Shown in pieces: positions 1 through 11,036 of a stretch of DNA of 64,000 bases. Location of the stretch: assembly GCA_035771175.1 (NCBI GenBank), contig CM069593.1, forward strand, positions 1,048,461 through 1,112,460. The letters run 5' to 3'. The notes beneath the pieces were generated by a model. The model did not search any database. It saw only the letters and a program-made list of their open reading frames with translations, and was not told where the DNA came from. Position 1 is the first letter of the stretch. The number at the start of each line of letters is the position of its first letter. Source of the DNA: Paratinospora sagittata (taxonomy: Eukaryota > Streptophyta > Magnoliopsida > Ranunculales > Menispermaceae). A program made the position numbers and the translations under genes.

Positions 1-80
1 TCGGATTACAAGAAGAAAAAGGGCCTTTTTGCGATTCAAAATCCGATTAGTTCTGCTCGAAATCTGACGACGACGACGAC

Positions 81-3000
81 ATGAGGAAGAAACTCGACAC
101 CAGATTCCCCGCTGTACGATCTCTCTTTCTCTCTGTTGTTTTTTCCCTTTTGTGATCTGATTTGTTGATTATTAGATGTGGTTTTAATATTAGGTTTGAT
201 TCGATGTTGTTTGATTGTTTTCATGCTATTTATTACTGTGATTTGGTTGTTGGGTTATTCTAGTTTTAGGGTTTGATGGGATTTGATGATCTGGGCTTGT
301 TGTTTTCGGATTGGAGTGTTATTTGATGTTTGAGATTAGGGTTTGGGTTTTGTTGGTAGATGTGGGATTTCGACTGGTTTTATTGTTTGACGATGTGTTC
401 CTGGTTAGATTCCATTGTGTTTGTTTCTGTGATTCTGGAAATAGTAGAGATGTTCTTTGACAGAAGTATGGACGAGAAAGAGGTTATATTTTTGTAATAT
501 TTTTTGACAATAAATTCATGGGGGAAAAGTTTGTTTATCCTAGTTTTGATTTGTTTGGATGTGGATCTAAAAGCAAATTAGTGGAAATAAGGTGATCAGT
601 GGATTTCATAGTTGAGGAGATTTTTGAAGCATGGCTTGATTTTTGTTAATTCGATGGGCTTGATGGAATAACTTGGTGATGATGAAGGAATTTGATATCG
701 GAGTTGCTCAGAAGAACAGGAAATATTTTTGGTGAAAGCTTTGTTATGTTGATGGGGATACGTTCTTGTAGAGTTTAGTGTCAAACTTGATGGTATCATT
801 CTTTTTGAGGAACCATTTTATATTTGACAGCCTTGAATCAATTGTTTTACAGGGTTTTCTGTGATTATTATTGGCATTGGAGTATTTCCCTTCTACCTCC
901 TTTCATTTGATCATTCAATTTCCATAAAATTATATATTTTTAATGAAAAATAAAGGGAAATGGCTGGGCTATTAGCTGCAGTTTCAGAGATAGAAAACTA
1001 TTATTACTGAATGCTTCTACCTGTCATGTGTCGTTTTTTATCAAGAAATCCACTTTTGATTTTGCTTCTGCTTCTCGCTCTCACCAATAGTAAACTGTAT
1101 GAAATATGCTCGCTGTCCAATTTTTTGCCTTGCAACCTTTTGTTTTAGTTGTTTTCTGCATATTGCAAAAGAAGTCCTGGTGACATACAATTTTGGTGTT
1201 TGATATAACACATAGGAATGGAATTCTTATGAAGTTACATCCCATGAGATTGTATGTTTTGACAACCATAGCCTTGTTGTAATTTATTCTTTTATGATGC
1301 TTCAGGCACTGAGATATCAAACTCCCTTTCTTTGGTTGAAATTTCTTTTCCTTCATGTTTGTTGATAAAATGTGATAAGGCGGATTTCCTCCCAGTAGCT
1401 ATGTTATTGATGGAAATGCTTTTTGATACAGTCGCGGATTAAAAAGATAATGCAAGCAGATGAAGACGTTGGAAAGATTGCAATGGCTGTTCCTCTTCTT
1501 GTTTGTGAGTATCAGTAACTTTTGTCCTTGGATGTGTCATTTCTTTATAACTTCTTTACAACTTGATGCTTTTGGGGCTGCATTACCTTCCTTCAATTTT
1601 TAGTTTTTCTACTTTTTTCACCCTTTTCTTATGGACTTTAATCCTTAATTTACACTTTTGCAGCTAAAGCTCTAGAATTGTTTCTGCAAGATCTCTGCGA
1701 TCGGACATATGAGATAACCCTTCATAGAGGAGCGAAGACAATGAGTTCTTTACATTTGTAAGTTGACCCTTTAATTTGTCTACTATGGACTACTTTTTGT
1801 GTTGTGGAAGTAACAAATTGTGTGTTTGAGTCAAGATCTTTGTATGAATGTTTTCTTGCGATAACCCTCTTGCTTTTAGTACATTAGAAGATTCCATTGT
1901 ATGCTGCATTTAAATTAGTTCACCAAGAACTGATGACCCTCTTGCGATGACCCTGTTGGAAGAGGCTTTACTAATTGATTCACCAAGAAGAATAACAAAG
2001 GATTGAAGCCCTATAGTCCTCTTATTACAGTATTTTCCAAATTAGTTCTAGGCATCATTCTAGATGTTTTCCTTTTATCGATGATAGTGACAAAATCAAT
2101 GATAATTTAGTATCAGACTGCTAACTTTGATGAATGTTATAAGTATCATAGCTATGACTACAAATTATTGATATAACCGTTGAGTTTGAATTAGTAGTAA
2201 ATGCATTGTGGATTGTTGGCTTCTTTACCAACTGAAGTCAGAAAATATTGATTTTTCTAGGCCTTCCCTTTCCTTTCACTTTCTTCTTGTCTTTTGTCAA
2301 ATTACAATCATTATGAGTTAATTGACTTGAAATATCCATAAATTTCAGAAAACAGTGTGTACAAAGCTATAATGTGTTTGATTTCTTGAGAGATATTGTC
2401 AGCAAGGTCCCTGATTTAGGTGGTTCTGATGCCCTTGGTGAATCTGCTGCTAAGAGAAGGTGAGGGAATTAGTAGTCTTTTTATCTCTTTCCAAGATTAA
2501 TATACTAGGTAATATCTTATGTCTATTCCAACTGCACCAGAAAAGTGACTGATGACGAAGAGAACGATAGCGATGAAGAGTCGAAGAGGAGCAGGATGGT
2601 GAGCCCTTCTTTTCCTTGATATATTCTCTAAAATCTAAACCGGCTTTTCATTTGAGGCAGTGCTTTTTTATTTCGCTATACTTGAGAAAAAGCAATGCTT
2701 CATTACTTCCTGATAAACTGAGAAAGGCTATATGTTTTGTAGCATGAGATGGTCCCAAGTGGCAGAGGAAGAGGAAGAGGTCGGGGAAGAGGCCGGGGAC
2801 GGGGCTCCCGGGCAATAGAGAGGGAAACGACTATCCTCCAAAGTGCTCAGTTTGAGAGATTCGAAGACGATCCTGGCACATCTCCTCAACACGATAAGCA
2901 GCCAGATTCTAACCCTAAAGGGATGGAATCTACAACTGAAGCCAAGGAATCAAAAGAAAGTATACCAGTAGCGAGTGGGAGCAACTCGGCCACTCGGAAC

Positions 3001-3237
3001 TTTGATTTGAATATTGACTTGCAAGACAATGGTGGTGATACGGGTGCCACCAGCAGCTCCACGGCAACGGCAACTGCACCACCTTCTTCATCTAAAGATA
3101 ACCCTGAAACAAAGCATGAGGAGTACCCAGGTTGGTCCCTTTCTGATATAGACAAGATGGCTATAGACCAGTTTCAAATCGAACATCTAAGCAGAAAGTT
3201 AGACGACGCTGATGACGACTATGATGAAGAGGGCTAA
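81..3237 (+). CDS. NC2-alpha / DRAP1 (Dr1-associated corepressor)
   Basis: Six exons join in frame: 81-113, 1432-1504, 1664-1757, 2349-2459, 2541-2598, 2743-3237 (864 nt, 287 aa). All introns are GT-AG. The N-terminus (MRKKLDTRFP, then RIKKIMQADEDVGKIA) and the stretch LELFLQDLCDRTYEIT form the histone-fold domain, about residues 8-85, that marks NC2-alpha. Known family role: it pairs with Dr1/NC2-beta on TBP-DNA and blocks TFIIA/TFIIB, so it acts in the nucleus on RNA polymerase II promoters. Exon 6 adds a Gly-Arg repeat (about residues 130-146), a Ser/Thr/Asn-rich linker with an FDLNIDL EAR-like stretch, and an acidic C-terminus. The start is chosen because it gives the conserved family N-terminus. 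No lesions are visible. The cystatin gene converges on it from the right. Confidence 0.93.
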
Positions 3238-3933
3238 GTTGGAATGAAGAATGAAGTTGCGAATGAGTGGATCTCTGACCTCACTAGGGGTGGTAATGAA
3301 GTGTTCTGTTAATTATAGAAGTAGATTAGAATTATCCTCTGTTGAAACTTTATTGTCGCCCGTTAGTAGCTGCTGTTCAAGGGTAAGATTGATTGCCATT
3401 GCTACATAGAATTTAGAAATTCCTACAAGGGGTTTTGATTTATCTTATCCTCTGCAGGACTTATATTGTATATGTCACTTACAAATTCACTAACCATTAC
3501 TGATTAATTTCCCTCTCTTATTTGCTTCTTTTGTATGTAATTTGCAATTTATTGTTATGCGATTGCACTTCAAATATCATTGGCAGACTTGTCACGTTTA
3601 TCAATGAAACATCAAGTTTACAAGCAGCTTGATCACAACTTCCAACTGAGATAATCAAATGAATGGCAAGAACTTCCTGTTTCTGTCGTTTGGGATATAC
3701 TTTACGTCTTGTAATTCATCAGTTAAAGCGAGTTACAGATGAGATTGGAAAAAAATAAAAAGAAGCAGACATACCAAACAGTTCCATTTATAGCATAAGA
3801 ACTGAGTACTACATGCATCTGTAGAGTGTTCTGTGAAGAGTTATTCATAGTTTTATAAGGGTTTCAAACAGACATATTTGTATCACTTAAGGCCCTTCAC
3901 ATATACTAAAGCATGCTTGGGAATAAAGGAGAC
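3238..3933. other. Intergenic spacer between convergent genes
   Basis: This stretch should hold the 3' UTRs of NC2-alpha (+) and the cystatin (-). I see no further coding signal or repeat. Confidence 0.6.
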
Positions 3934-6257
3934 TTAAGAGTGGTCTTGTTCCATATGATTCAAATGGAATGTTCCTTCAAGATTCTTGTGAACTATTGCC
4001 TTGAACTTCTCTTCCTTGTTTCCCCTCTTCACCTTCAGAAGTAGGTCAAACTTGGCATGGTCTTCAAGAACCTGCAAAAGCACCCACATATAAAAATCAT
4101 TTGACAATACCATGAGATGGTAGAATGCATTATTACTGTACCAGGTTATAAAGTGGCTAAATAAACAATACTTGCCTCAGCCTTAGCATGTAAGATCTCG
4201 AGGAGCTCATAAGGGGAGAGCGAGTTGGACCTCTGCTGGATGGTATTAAGAGCATGATTAGCTGCATCTTTGACAACAGGATCATGGGCCGGCACGTTGC
4301 GCCATCCTGTACCATGCCCTTCTGCTTACACAACCCAAGCCATTCATTCATCACTTAAAAGAACATTCGGTACATCAATCTCTTAAAACACTCTAAAAAT
4401 ATGGGACACATTGTCCAAGTAAGATGCAAATTTAACATGCACTAGCGAGCAAGACATGGTTTCTAGAGTTCGATTAGGTTCATGCATAAACTAACCTCAC
4501 CATTCTTATTGTAAAAAGGAATAAAAGCAATAGAAAAGAAGTTATCAACAACTAGGATGACTAGGCATGCCGTAAAAGCTCCGTTCCCTACTATGGCATC
4601 TAAGCCACAAAAGAGGAACCTTTGAATGTGAGTGTGGTATCCCATAAATGTGATTAGTACCAATGTGCTCTGTATAAGCAATATTGTCGAAAACCATTAC
4701 GTAAGGTCATCTAGAAGCGCAGGTCTTAGCGCAATGATTGAAGTCGTTCCATTATGACGTAGAGATCATGTGTTTGAATCCAGAATCAACCTCTCTAATA
4801 TGGAACTAAGGTTACATGCATTGTCCCTTTCCTAAATCTTGCAATGGCGAAATCCTCGTGCACTAGAAACGTCCTTTAACCATCCAAGGGTGGACATTCC
4901 TAGACCTTGCAATGGCGGAATCCTCGTGCACTGGGAACGTCCTTTAACCATCGAAGGGTGGACATTGACGCAACAATTACGGTTGCTCCATTGTGACCCA
5001 AAGTTCAGGGATTCGAATTAGGAACAACCTTTCAAATGTAGAGGTAAGGCTTTGTCGAGATCCAGAATGTAGGAGTCTTGTGCATTGGGTACAACTTTTT
5101 TCCCTCAAGGTTCTCTATAATCTATATACAACTCCACATTGAGGACATTAACAAGAAATTCTATTTGATTCAAGGAGGATATCATTAAGAGGTGGAGTAG
5201 TTGTAGTTAACAATCAAATTCTAATTTACTAGGCAATCTCAAACCATCCAAATTACGGATATATATACATATATCCAATAATCACAATGAAGAGTTTCAA
5301 CCTCTGATTACAAGTAAAAAGTTACCTTGCTTAACCCCAAGATCAGAAGAAGTAAATGAGGGGCCAGCATCACCAACATGCTTGAATTCCTGCAACTCCT
5401 TGAAGTCCATCCATGGCTTCACCCACACCTTAGCTTCATAAACCTTCTTCTTACCAGCATCAATGGCCTCCAGAGTAAGATGGTGAATTGCACCTGCCAC
5501 CACCTGCTCCTTCGCTTCCACCACTCGTGCAAATTCCAGCAGCGCATTCTGCAAAAATCCCGATACCAATATTTATTTAGTTTTTTTCGAAAGTTATTAA
5601 AACAAAATAATTGATCAAACAAATCAAAATCACAAAATCCCAACTAAATACCATTGTTAAAAATCAGAGAAATAAATTAGAGGGAAGAAGACACAAATTC
5701 TCGAAATGAAATGGATAAAATCAAGATAAATCAGCAAAAAATACTTACCAAAAAGGGAAAAAAAACTAAATTGTTCTCATTTTCTAGTACCCAAGTTCTG
5801 ATTTATTTATTTATTTTATTGATAGCATACCCATTTTCTGAGATGATTCAACCAACCATTCCAAACCCATGAAAAAAAAGAAAAAACACAACAATCACAA
5901 CCCATTACCATAAAACCAATAACCTAGATATCAAGAACGTCAAATAAAAATAAAATAAAAAATGTCTTAAAACAAGAACAAAGCGAGACAAAATGAGAGG
6001 GAAATCACCTCTTTCTTGTTGTGTTCTTCGACAGCAAACCTCGCAAGGCTCTCGATCTCTGCACTGTTCTCAACTCCTCTCGAATCGCTAATTCCACCGA
6101 CCTTAACACCACTATCTTCCTCCATATTCACTACTTCCGCTTCACTCCGAAACCCTAATTCACAAACTCCCCAAAACAACACCACCAACACAAACCCAAG
6201 ACTTGATAACAACGCCGAATTCCTCTTCTTAAAATAACCCAATTTGCAAACTCTCAT
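3934..6257 (-). CDS. Phytocystatin with legumain-inhibitory C-terminal extension (cysteine proteinase inhibitor 6/12 type)
   Basis: Four minus-strand exons join in frame: 6257-6009, 5548-5326, 4321-4176, 4071-3934 (756 nt, 251 aa). The N-terminus has a hydrophobic segment (residues 18-32) that could be a signal peptide or anchor. A second Met at residue 45 is an alternative cytosolic start. Cystatin landmarks are Gly-Gly (54-55), LARFAV (71-76), the reactive loop QVVAG (98-102) and PW (128-129). The C-terminal extension (about 158-251) contains SNSL within [13 protein letters not shown], the motif known to inhibit legumain in long phytocystatins, and ends QDHS. By family it inhibits papain-like proteases and vacuolar processing enzyme. 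The third intron has a GC donor (see findings). Intron 2 carries SINE copies. A G-box palindrome lies about 100 bp upstream of the start codon. Confidence 0.92.
4690..5105 (+). repeat. tRNA-derived SINE copies in cystatin intron 2
   Basis: Two copies of the same module lie head to tail, about 4719-4890 and 4969-5105, with a third partial tail at about 4912-4955. Each starts with a tRNA-like part (GTTGCTCCATTGTGACC and a degenerate B box, GATTCGAATTAGG). This is followed by an 'aacctctc...taaggct' body and a tail with 'gcaatggcggaatcctcgtg'. These are hallmarks of a common eudicot SINE type. The tail module is repeated in tandem about 76 bp apart. The order suggests one copy inserted into, or recombined with, another. 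Exact ends and target duplications were not resolved. Confidence 0.6.
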
Positions 6258-6351
6258 TTCTCTGCAACTTTTTCGATTTTCTATTTTTCTTTCTTTAATA
6301 AACTGTTCTTTCTGCGTACTTTACAACGAAGACGATGAAATGACGAGAAAA

Positions 6352-6374
6352 CGACACGTGGATACCACGTGTCG
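6352..6374. promoter_or_regulatory. Perfect G-box palindrome upstream of the cystatin gene
   Basis: CGACACGTGG, three bases (ATA), then CCACGTGTCG form a perfect 10-bp inverted repeat with a CACGTG core in each arm. G-box/ABRE cores bind bZIP and bHLH factors. The element is 95-117 bp upstream of the cystatin ATG, within its likely promoter or 5' UTR. More CACGTG cores follow at about 6520-6527 and 6681-6688. Confidence 0.6.
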
Positions 6375-6509
6375 GTATCCTATGCAGCTGAAGTAATATC
6401 TTTGCGTGAAGTGTTACTGTTAGCGTTGAAGGGTCATTGATTACTTAACAGCAAAGGAGGGAATAGATTCTCATGCGCGCGATACCTAGCTTATTAACCG
6501 ACACCCAAT

Positions 6510-6925
6510 TATGGCGCTGACACGTGGAAAGTTGACTATAGTCAGTTATTTATTCGATGCTTCCTCTATAAATGGGCTTAGCCTACACTCTGTTGGGCTG
6601 CAGCCCAAAATATAGCCCAACAACATCAGGCCCCCATTACCCAATCATATTTAATAAACTGACCTGCCAATAGAAATATGACACGTGGAATGATGGCTAT
6701 ATTCAGTTAATTAATTCGGGCTTTCTAGATAAGTGGGTCCAGACTAACCCAAAACATAGCCCAATCACTAAAGCCTACAAAGTGAGGATCATCATCAACC
6801 GTTGAATTGCATCTGACAAATATTTCTACATAGTCGGCCATGATCATCTTTTGCCACATCCGATATGATTTACAGCCAAAACAAACAAAGAAAGTTTTGT
6901 TTGGCTTACGCAGAGAGTGAGCTTG
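6510..6925 (+). repeat. Promoter segment with internal direct repeat; second copy at the right end of the window
   Basis: Two related modules, each starting 'gacacgtgga' and containing 'cagtta...tta..tcg', an AGGCCCA-like 'agcccaa' cluster and a 'tctataaat/tctagataa' stretch, lie at about 6519-6660 and 6679-6790. Positions of about 6700-6900 are closely repeated at 63757-64000. The segment leads straight into the first exon of the kinase/PP2C remnant, so it is best read as that gene's promoter. CTATAAATGG at about 6565 is a possible TATA box. Confidence 0.6.
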
Positions 6926-8003
6926 ATGGAGATGGAGATGGAGATCGTAGAACCAAACTGTTGCATAAGAGGGTGTTGCAAAGCAAAACGATTTCTCTAA
7001 ATCAAAAACCTTCTTCCTACTCTCTACTCTATCCTATCGCTAAAGGCTCAGAAAGAAGCATCGTGTACAGAGCAATTATATTTGGGACAAATATACAATG
7101 TCTGAACTATTTTGTGTTTGATTTCATCTAAGCTGGGCGTTCCGATCTAGTATAGTTCAAGCAAGATATTGATCTGAAGGCAGAAATGACAATATAAGTC
7201 ACGATTCGAAATTGATACGAAATTAACGGATTTGAGTTTTACATAAACAAGTGCGGGTAAATATATGTTAAACTCAATTAGACACGATTAAATTTTAGGT
7301 TAAAATCAGGTAGACATATTAAACCTGAAATTAACCCGTTTAACACGATTATATTTTATGTTAAGACATATGTTATGTGTAAAGACTTTTTAATATTTTA
7401 TGTCATATGTTGAAACTCTAACTTTGTAATATTTTATTTGGTCTTTACTATATAGTTGTATAATTATGTTTTTTAATTTTAAATTTATATGTTAATTTAG
7501 AATTTATGCATGTTAAATAGGCTAGAATGAGTTTGTTTAAGCTTTAAAGGTTATAAACAGTTTAACCTGTTTATTAAACGTGTCGGGTTTAGGTTCACAT
7601 AATGACACGTTATTTAAACGTGTCGTGTTTGAGTTTACAATATATTTTATTATATACGATTACAACACGATCGATTACCACACGACAATACAAATTGCCA
7701 CCCTTATTTGGAGGGTCTTTAAAAGGAGTTGTTGTATGTAAATTTGTGAAGAAAATTTAAAGAAACTATTGCTATTTTATGCAAATGTGGTTTATCATCT
7801 ATTAGGTAATGGCTAGTGATGGACTTTGGGATGTTTTGAGCAAGAAGAAGTTGTGTCCATCATCAGTGATACTGCAAAAGAGCCTAGAATGTGTTCCAAG
7901 ATATTAGCAACAGAAGCTGTTGAACGCGGGAGCAAAGATAACATACATCACTGTCATCGTTGTCTTCCTTCGCCTGGTATCTACGGCCAAAAGAATTTAC
8001 TAA
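6926..8003 (+). pseudogene. Remnant of a 'protein kinase and PP2C-like domain' gene: first and last exon only
   Basis: Part 1 (6926 to about 7098) reads MEMEMEIVEPNCCIRGCC, then, after a 1-nt frame slip and a TAA at 6998-7000, SSYSLLYPIAKGSE and VYRAI. This resembles the start of the plant protein in which a kinase-like domain is fused to a PP2C domain (Arabidopsis At2g40860 type). Part 2 (about 7800-8003) begins at a likely splice acceptor (attag). It encodes MASDGLWDVL, EEVVSIISDTAKEP, MCSKILATEAVERGSKDNI and TVIVVFLRLVSTAKRIY plus a stop, the C-terminal end of the same protein. Part 2 has a frameshift after WDVL and an extra ACAT after the Asp-Asn-Ile codons. The middle of the gene is absent and a repeat occupies about 7140-7715. 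Non-functional. Confidence 0.75.
7140..7715. repeat. Degenerate dispersed repeat (probable non-autonomous DNA transposon)
   Basis: The right end, read on the minus strand, is 'aagggtggcaatttgta' followed by repeated 'cgtgt..' and 'acacga' words (cgtgtcgggttt, cgtgtcgtgttt). This composition is typical of a widespread plant repeat that starts GGGTGGCAA. No ORF is visible and terminal repeats and TSDs are not resolved. It fills the gap between the two surviving exons of the kinase/PP2C remnant. Confidence 0.4.
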
Positions 8004-8451
8004 AACTGCAAGCTTTTCTTTCCTTCCTTGCATGACTGAAACACAAAGGAGAACATTAGTATGTATTAATTGTGAATGTAAGAATGTGGTTTTTCTGGCT
8101 TCAAATAAAAAAAATATATTTAAATGAAGTTGGAAAACTTGTGTTTTCATGATTAGTACAAAAAATAAAGTTTGACTTTTTGCATTGAAGCCATTTTTAT
8201 CAATGTTACAAAATTGTTATTCAAAAAATTTATTTTATTTTTTATTAAAATAAATTACTTTTAACGTTGAAAAGGGTAAAACTGTAATTTTGTTTTCCTT
8301 GCCTCAAAATATGAATAGGAGATATAATAACTACTTTCATTGTAATTTAAATGTTAATTTAGTTGTTTATAGAAGAGATTAGGTGTATCAACTCATGTTA
8401 TTAAGAAAAGGCTGGATTGAGGAAAATAATTAGTTTAGTTGAGGTGAGTTG

Positions 8452-8488
<37 letters not shown>

Positions 8489-9965
8489 TTTTTTATTGTA
8501 TTTACTATGTTTAATCAATAAAAACTAAAAACACGTGTGTGTACGAATGCTAGTAATAAGACTACAAGTTATCAATACCTGTGTATTGTACGGGTTTTTA
8601 TTTTAATTGTTTAAAATACAATGAAATTATTAAATTAAATACTAAATAAAACTTAATAAATGAGTGAACTAATATTTAATTTTTATTTTACAGATTATAT
8701 AATAATCTACAGCTTCCACTACTAATGACGTACTACTTAATTTCAACTAAGTGGCAGCTTACTTTGTCATTTTTAGGAAAAATAATGGCAATTATGAATT
8801 CCTTTTATATATGGTGAAGAAATTTTTTTAAAATAGCCCAGAGATTTTTACAGTAACCCCAAGAAATTAATTCAAGAAAAATCTTCAATTGTATTTTTTT
8901 GGGCAATATTATATTTAATTCATTGAACCAAGCTTTTTTTAAAAAAAAAAGAAGAAGAAGAAGAAGAAGAAGAAAGCTCTTAATTCTAACAATATAATTA
9001 GCAATACCAATCTGTCAATAGTTGAATATACAATTACTAAGAACATCTGTTCAATAAACTAAGTAACAAAAGCTATAGCATTAATTAGCTAGGTGTATTG
9101 CATGCACTGATTATCTTAATTTATTTATTCAATTAATATATTGATACAAATAAGCAAGAAATCAATGATTATAAAATATGGGAAAAATTAATTAAAATCT
9201 TCATTAAACTGGAGAATTTAATGTTTGGATTTACCTTCAAATCTTTCAAAAACTCTACTCCGTATATGTAATTAAGCTTTGTCTCTGATCTAAGCAAGAT
9301 TAAATCTTTCAGTGTGAGATTTATTAATTTTTAATGACATGTTATATTATTCACTACAACATCATCAAGCATGATATAATTAATTAAAAGCTTCTACAAA
9401 ATTTTGAAAGTTTTTTTAAAATAATGAGGTTTTGTGGTTATGGTATTAAAATGCTTGGCAAATAATATCTATTTAATTAAAGAAAAAAATTATATATATA
9501 GAAACAAATCTTGTGGGTTCATGCTTAATTAGATATAATTAATTAAGTTTCTTATAGTAACGGTTAGATAATATTAGATGAATGTGAGATGGGTTGTATG
9601 TTCAGACTTACCTTCTATTCAAAAACTTAGGAGTATAAAAGGAAGCTTATTATAATAATTGAAGGCAAGATTAAGGTCGGTTACCAGGTCATAAATTCCT
9701 TATATTTTGCTCTAATTTTTTGGTTAATCTTCCACTGTCAAAACCTACTCAAATTATCTCTTAATATATATATATATATATAACCTTAATATATATCGTA
9801 TCCTTCTAAAGTGGAATTGAAGATTCACTGCATTAAATATTCCAATAAATTCATTTACAAATTCAAATCCTCTGTTCTTTCTGAATCACACAACCATCTT
9901 GATATAAAGTCCACTTAGGTCTAGCAAGAAGATCTCATCCGTAGAGTTAAAAAATATTACTAACA
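8004..9965. other. AT-rich intergenic region upstream of the first zinc-finger gene
   Basis: No coding signal seen. It holds an (AT)n microsatellite at about 8455-8486, an A-run followed by (GAA)n at about 8937-8975, and a short (TA)n at about 9764-9782. The last several hundred bases are presumably the promoter of the gene at 9966. Confidence 0.5.
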
Positions 9966-11036
9966 ATGTCTTATGTTCAAGGAAACATGGATCATTATCA
10001 TCATCATCATCATTCTGCAGCATCTAGCATCACAGTTCCTGATGCAGAATCTCCATGCAGAAGTACTACCCAAGAGATGATGAAGATTAGTCATGAGAAG
10101 AACAAGCAATCTGATGTGGTTCATGAAGGGATGGTGATGAAGAAGATATTGATGATGAACCCTAGTTTTGCATTAGATCTGAAGCTTTCAAACAAGGACT
10201 CCATTAATATTAATGGGTCAAAGCTTGAACTCAATCTAAATAGTACTGGGCATGATGATCATAACATGGAAAATATAGCAGCTTCTACTACTTCAAAACA
10301 GCCTGGTGCAGGTAATAACAATAGTAATAATAATAATAATAATAATGCAATATCTAGTATTGATGATGATCATCATGGCATGATGATCAATAACACTAAT
10401 GTTGGTGGCAAGAAGGCAGAATCCAAGGTTTTCTTCTGCAACTTTTGTAGAAGAAAATTTTACAGTTCTCAAGCACTGGGGGGGCATCAAAATGCGCATA
10501 AACGCGAGCGAAGCTTGGCAAAACGAGGGCAAGGGGGCGGCGGCAGCGATCCAATGGGTCTTGGATACCATCATCCTTATTACTCATATCCATATTCAAG
10601 TATGCATGCTGCAGGTTTCTCTCATCATCATGTTCATGGGTCTATTGGCATGAGGATGCATTCAACAATGCATAGACCATATTTTCCATGGTCTCTTAGG
10701 TATGGTGCCCATGGTGGTGGATGGTCATCATCATCGTCATCATCATCCTTGCAATTACCAGCAAATATTAATGGTTCTCAATCTGCATTTGGTGGGATCA
10801 GAATGACTATGAATGATCATGATCATCGTACTTATGCAAATGGTACTGGATTACAAACTCAAGGATTAATAAGGCCTAGTTTGATCAGATCATCATGTGA
10901 TATTCCAGCAACAGCTAATATTATTGGATCAATAAATAATGGAGATTGTTCTAAAAGTACAGGTGATGATCATTTAGAAGCAGTTCATCTGAAGGGTCAA
11001 TCAGAACCAAAGCTTGATTTGACTTTGAAGCTTTGA
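9966..11036 (+). CDS. Single C2H2 zinc-finger protein with EAR repression motifs (ZFP1/3/4/7 type)
   Basis: Intronless ORF of 356 aa. One C2H2 finger spans C158, C161, H174 and H178 with the plant-specific QALGGH helix, preceded by VFFCNFCRRKF and followed by KRERSLAKRG. The C-terminus is LDLTLKL, a classic EAR motif. LDLKL near residue 75 and LELNLN near residue 90 are two more LxLxL stretches. Low-complexity tracts (His near the N-terminus, Asn around residues 115-125, Ser around 255) come from CAT, AAT and TCA triplet runs. By family it is a nuclear transcriptional repressor acting in epidermal, trichome or hormone-linked development. The exact orthologue cannot be fixed from sequence alone. 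It is paralogous to the gene at 13771. Confidence 0.92.
   Translation: MSYVQGNMDHYHHHHHSAASSITVPDAESPCRSTTQEMMKISHEKNKQSDVVHEGMVMKKILMMNPSFALDLKLSNKDSININGSKLELNLNSTGHDDHNMENIAASTTSKQPGAGNNNSNNNNNNNAISSIDDDHHGMMINNTNVGGKKAESKVFFCNFCRRKFYSSQALGGHQNAHKRERSLAKRGQGGGGSDPMGLGYHHPYYSYPYSSMHAAGFSHHHVHGSIGMRMHSTMHRPYFPWSLRYGAHGGGWSSSSSSSSLQLPANINGSQSAFGGIRMTMNDHDHRTYANGTGLQTQGLIRPSLIRSSCDIPATANIIGSINNGDCSKSTGDDHLEAVHLKGQSEPKLDLTLKL

Noticed and set aside
2886..3155. Minus-strand ORF across the NC2-alpha last exon
   Set aside because: It is antisense to a well-supported exon and shows no recognisable protein.
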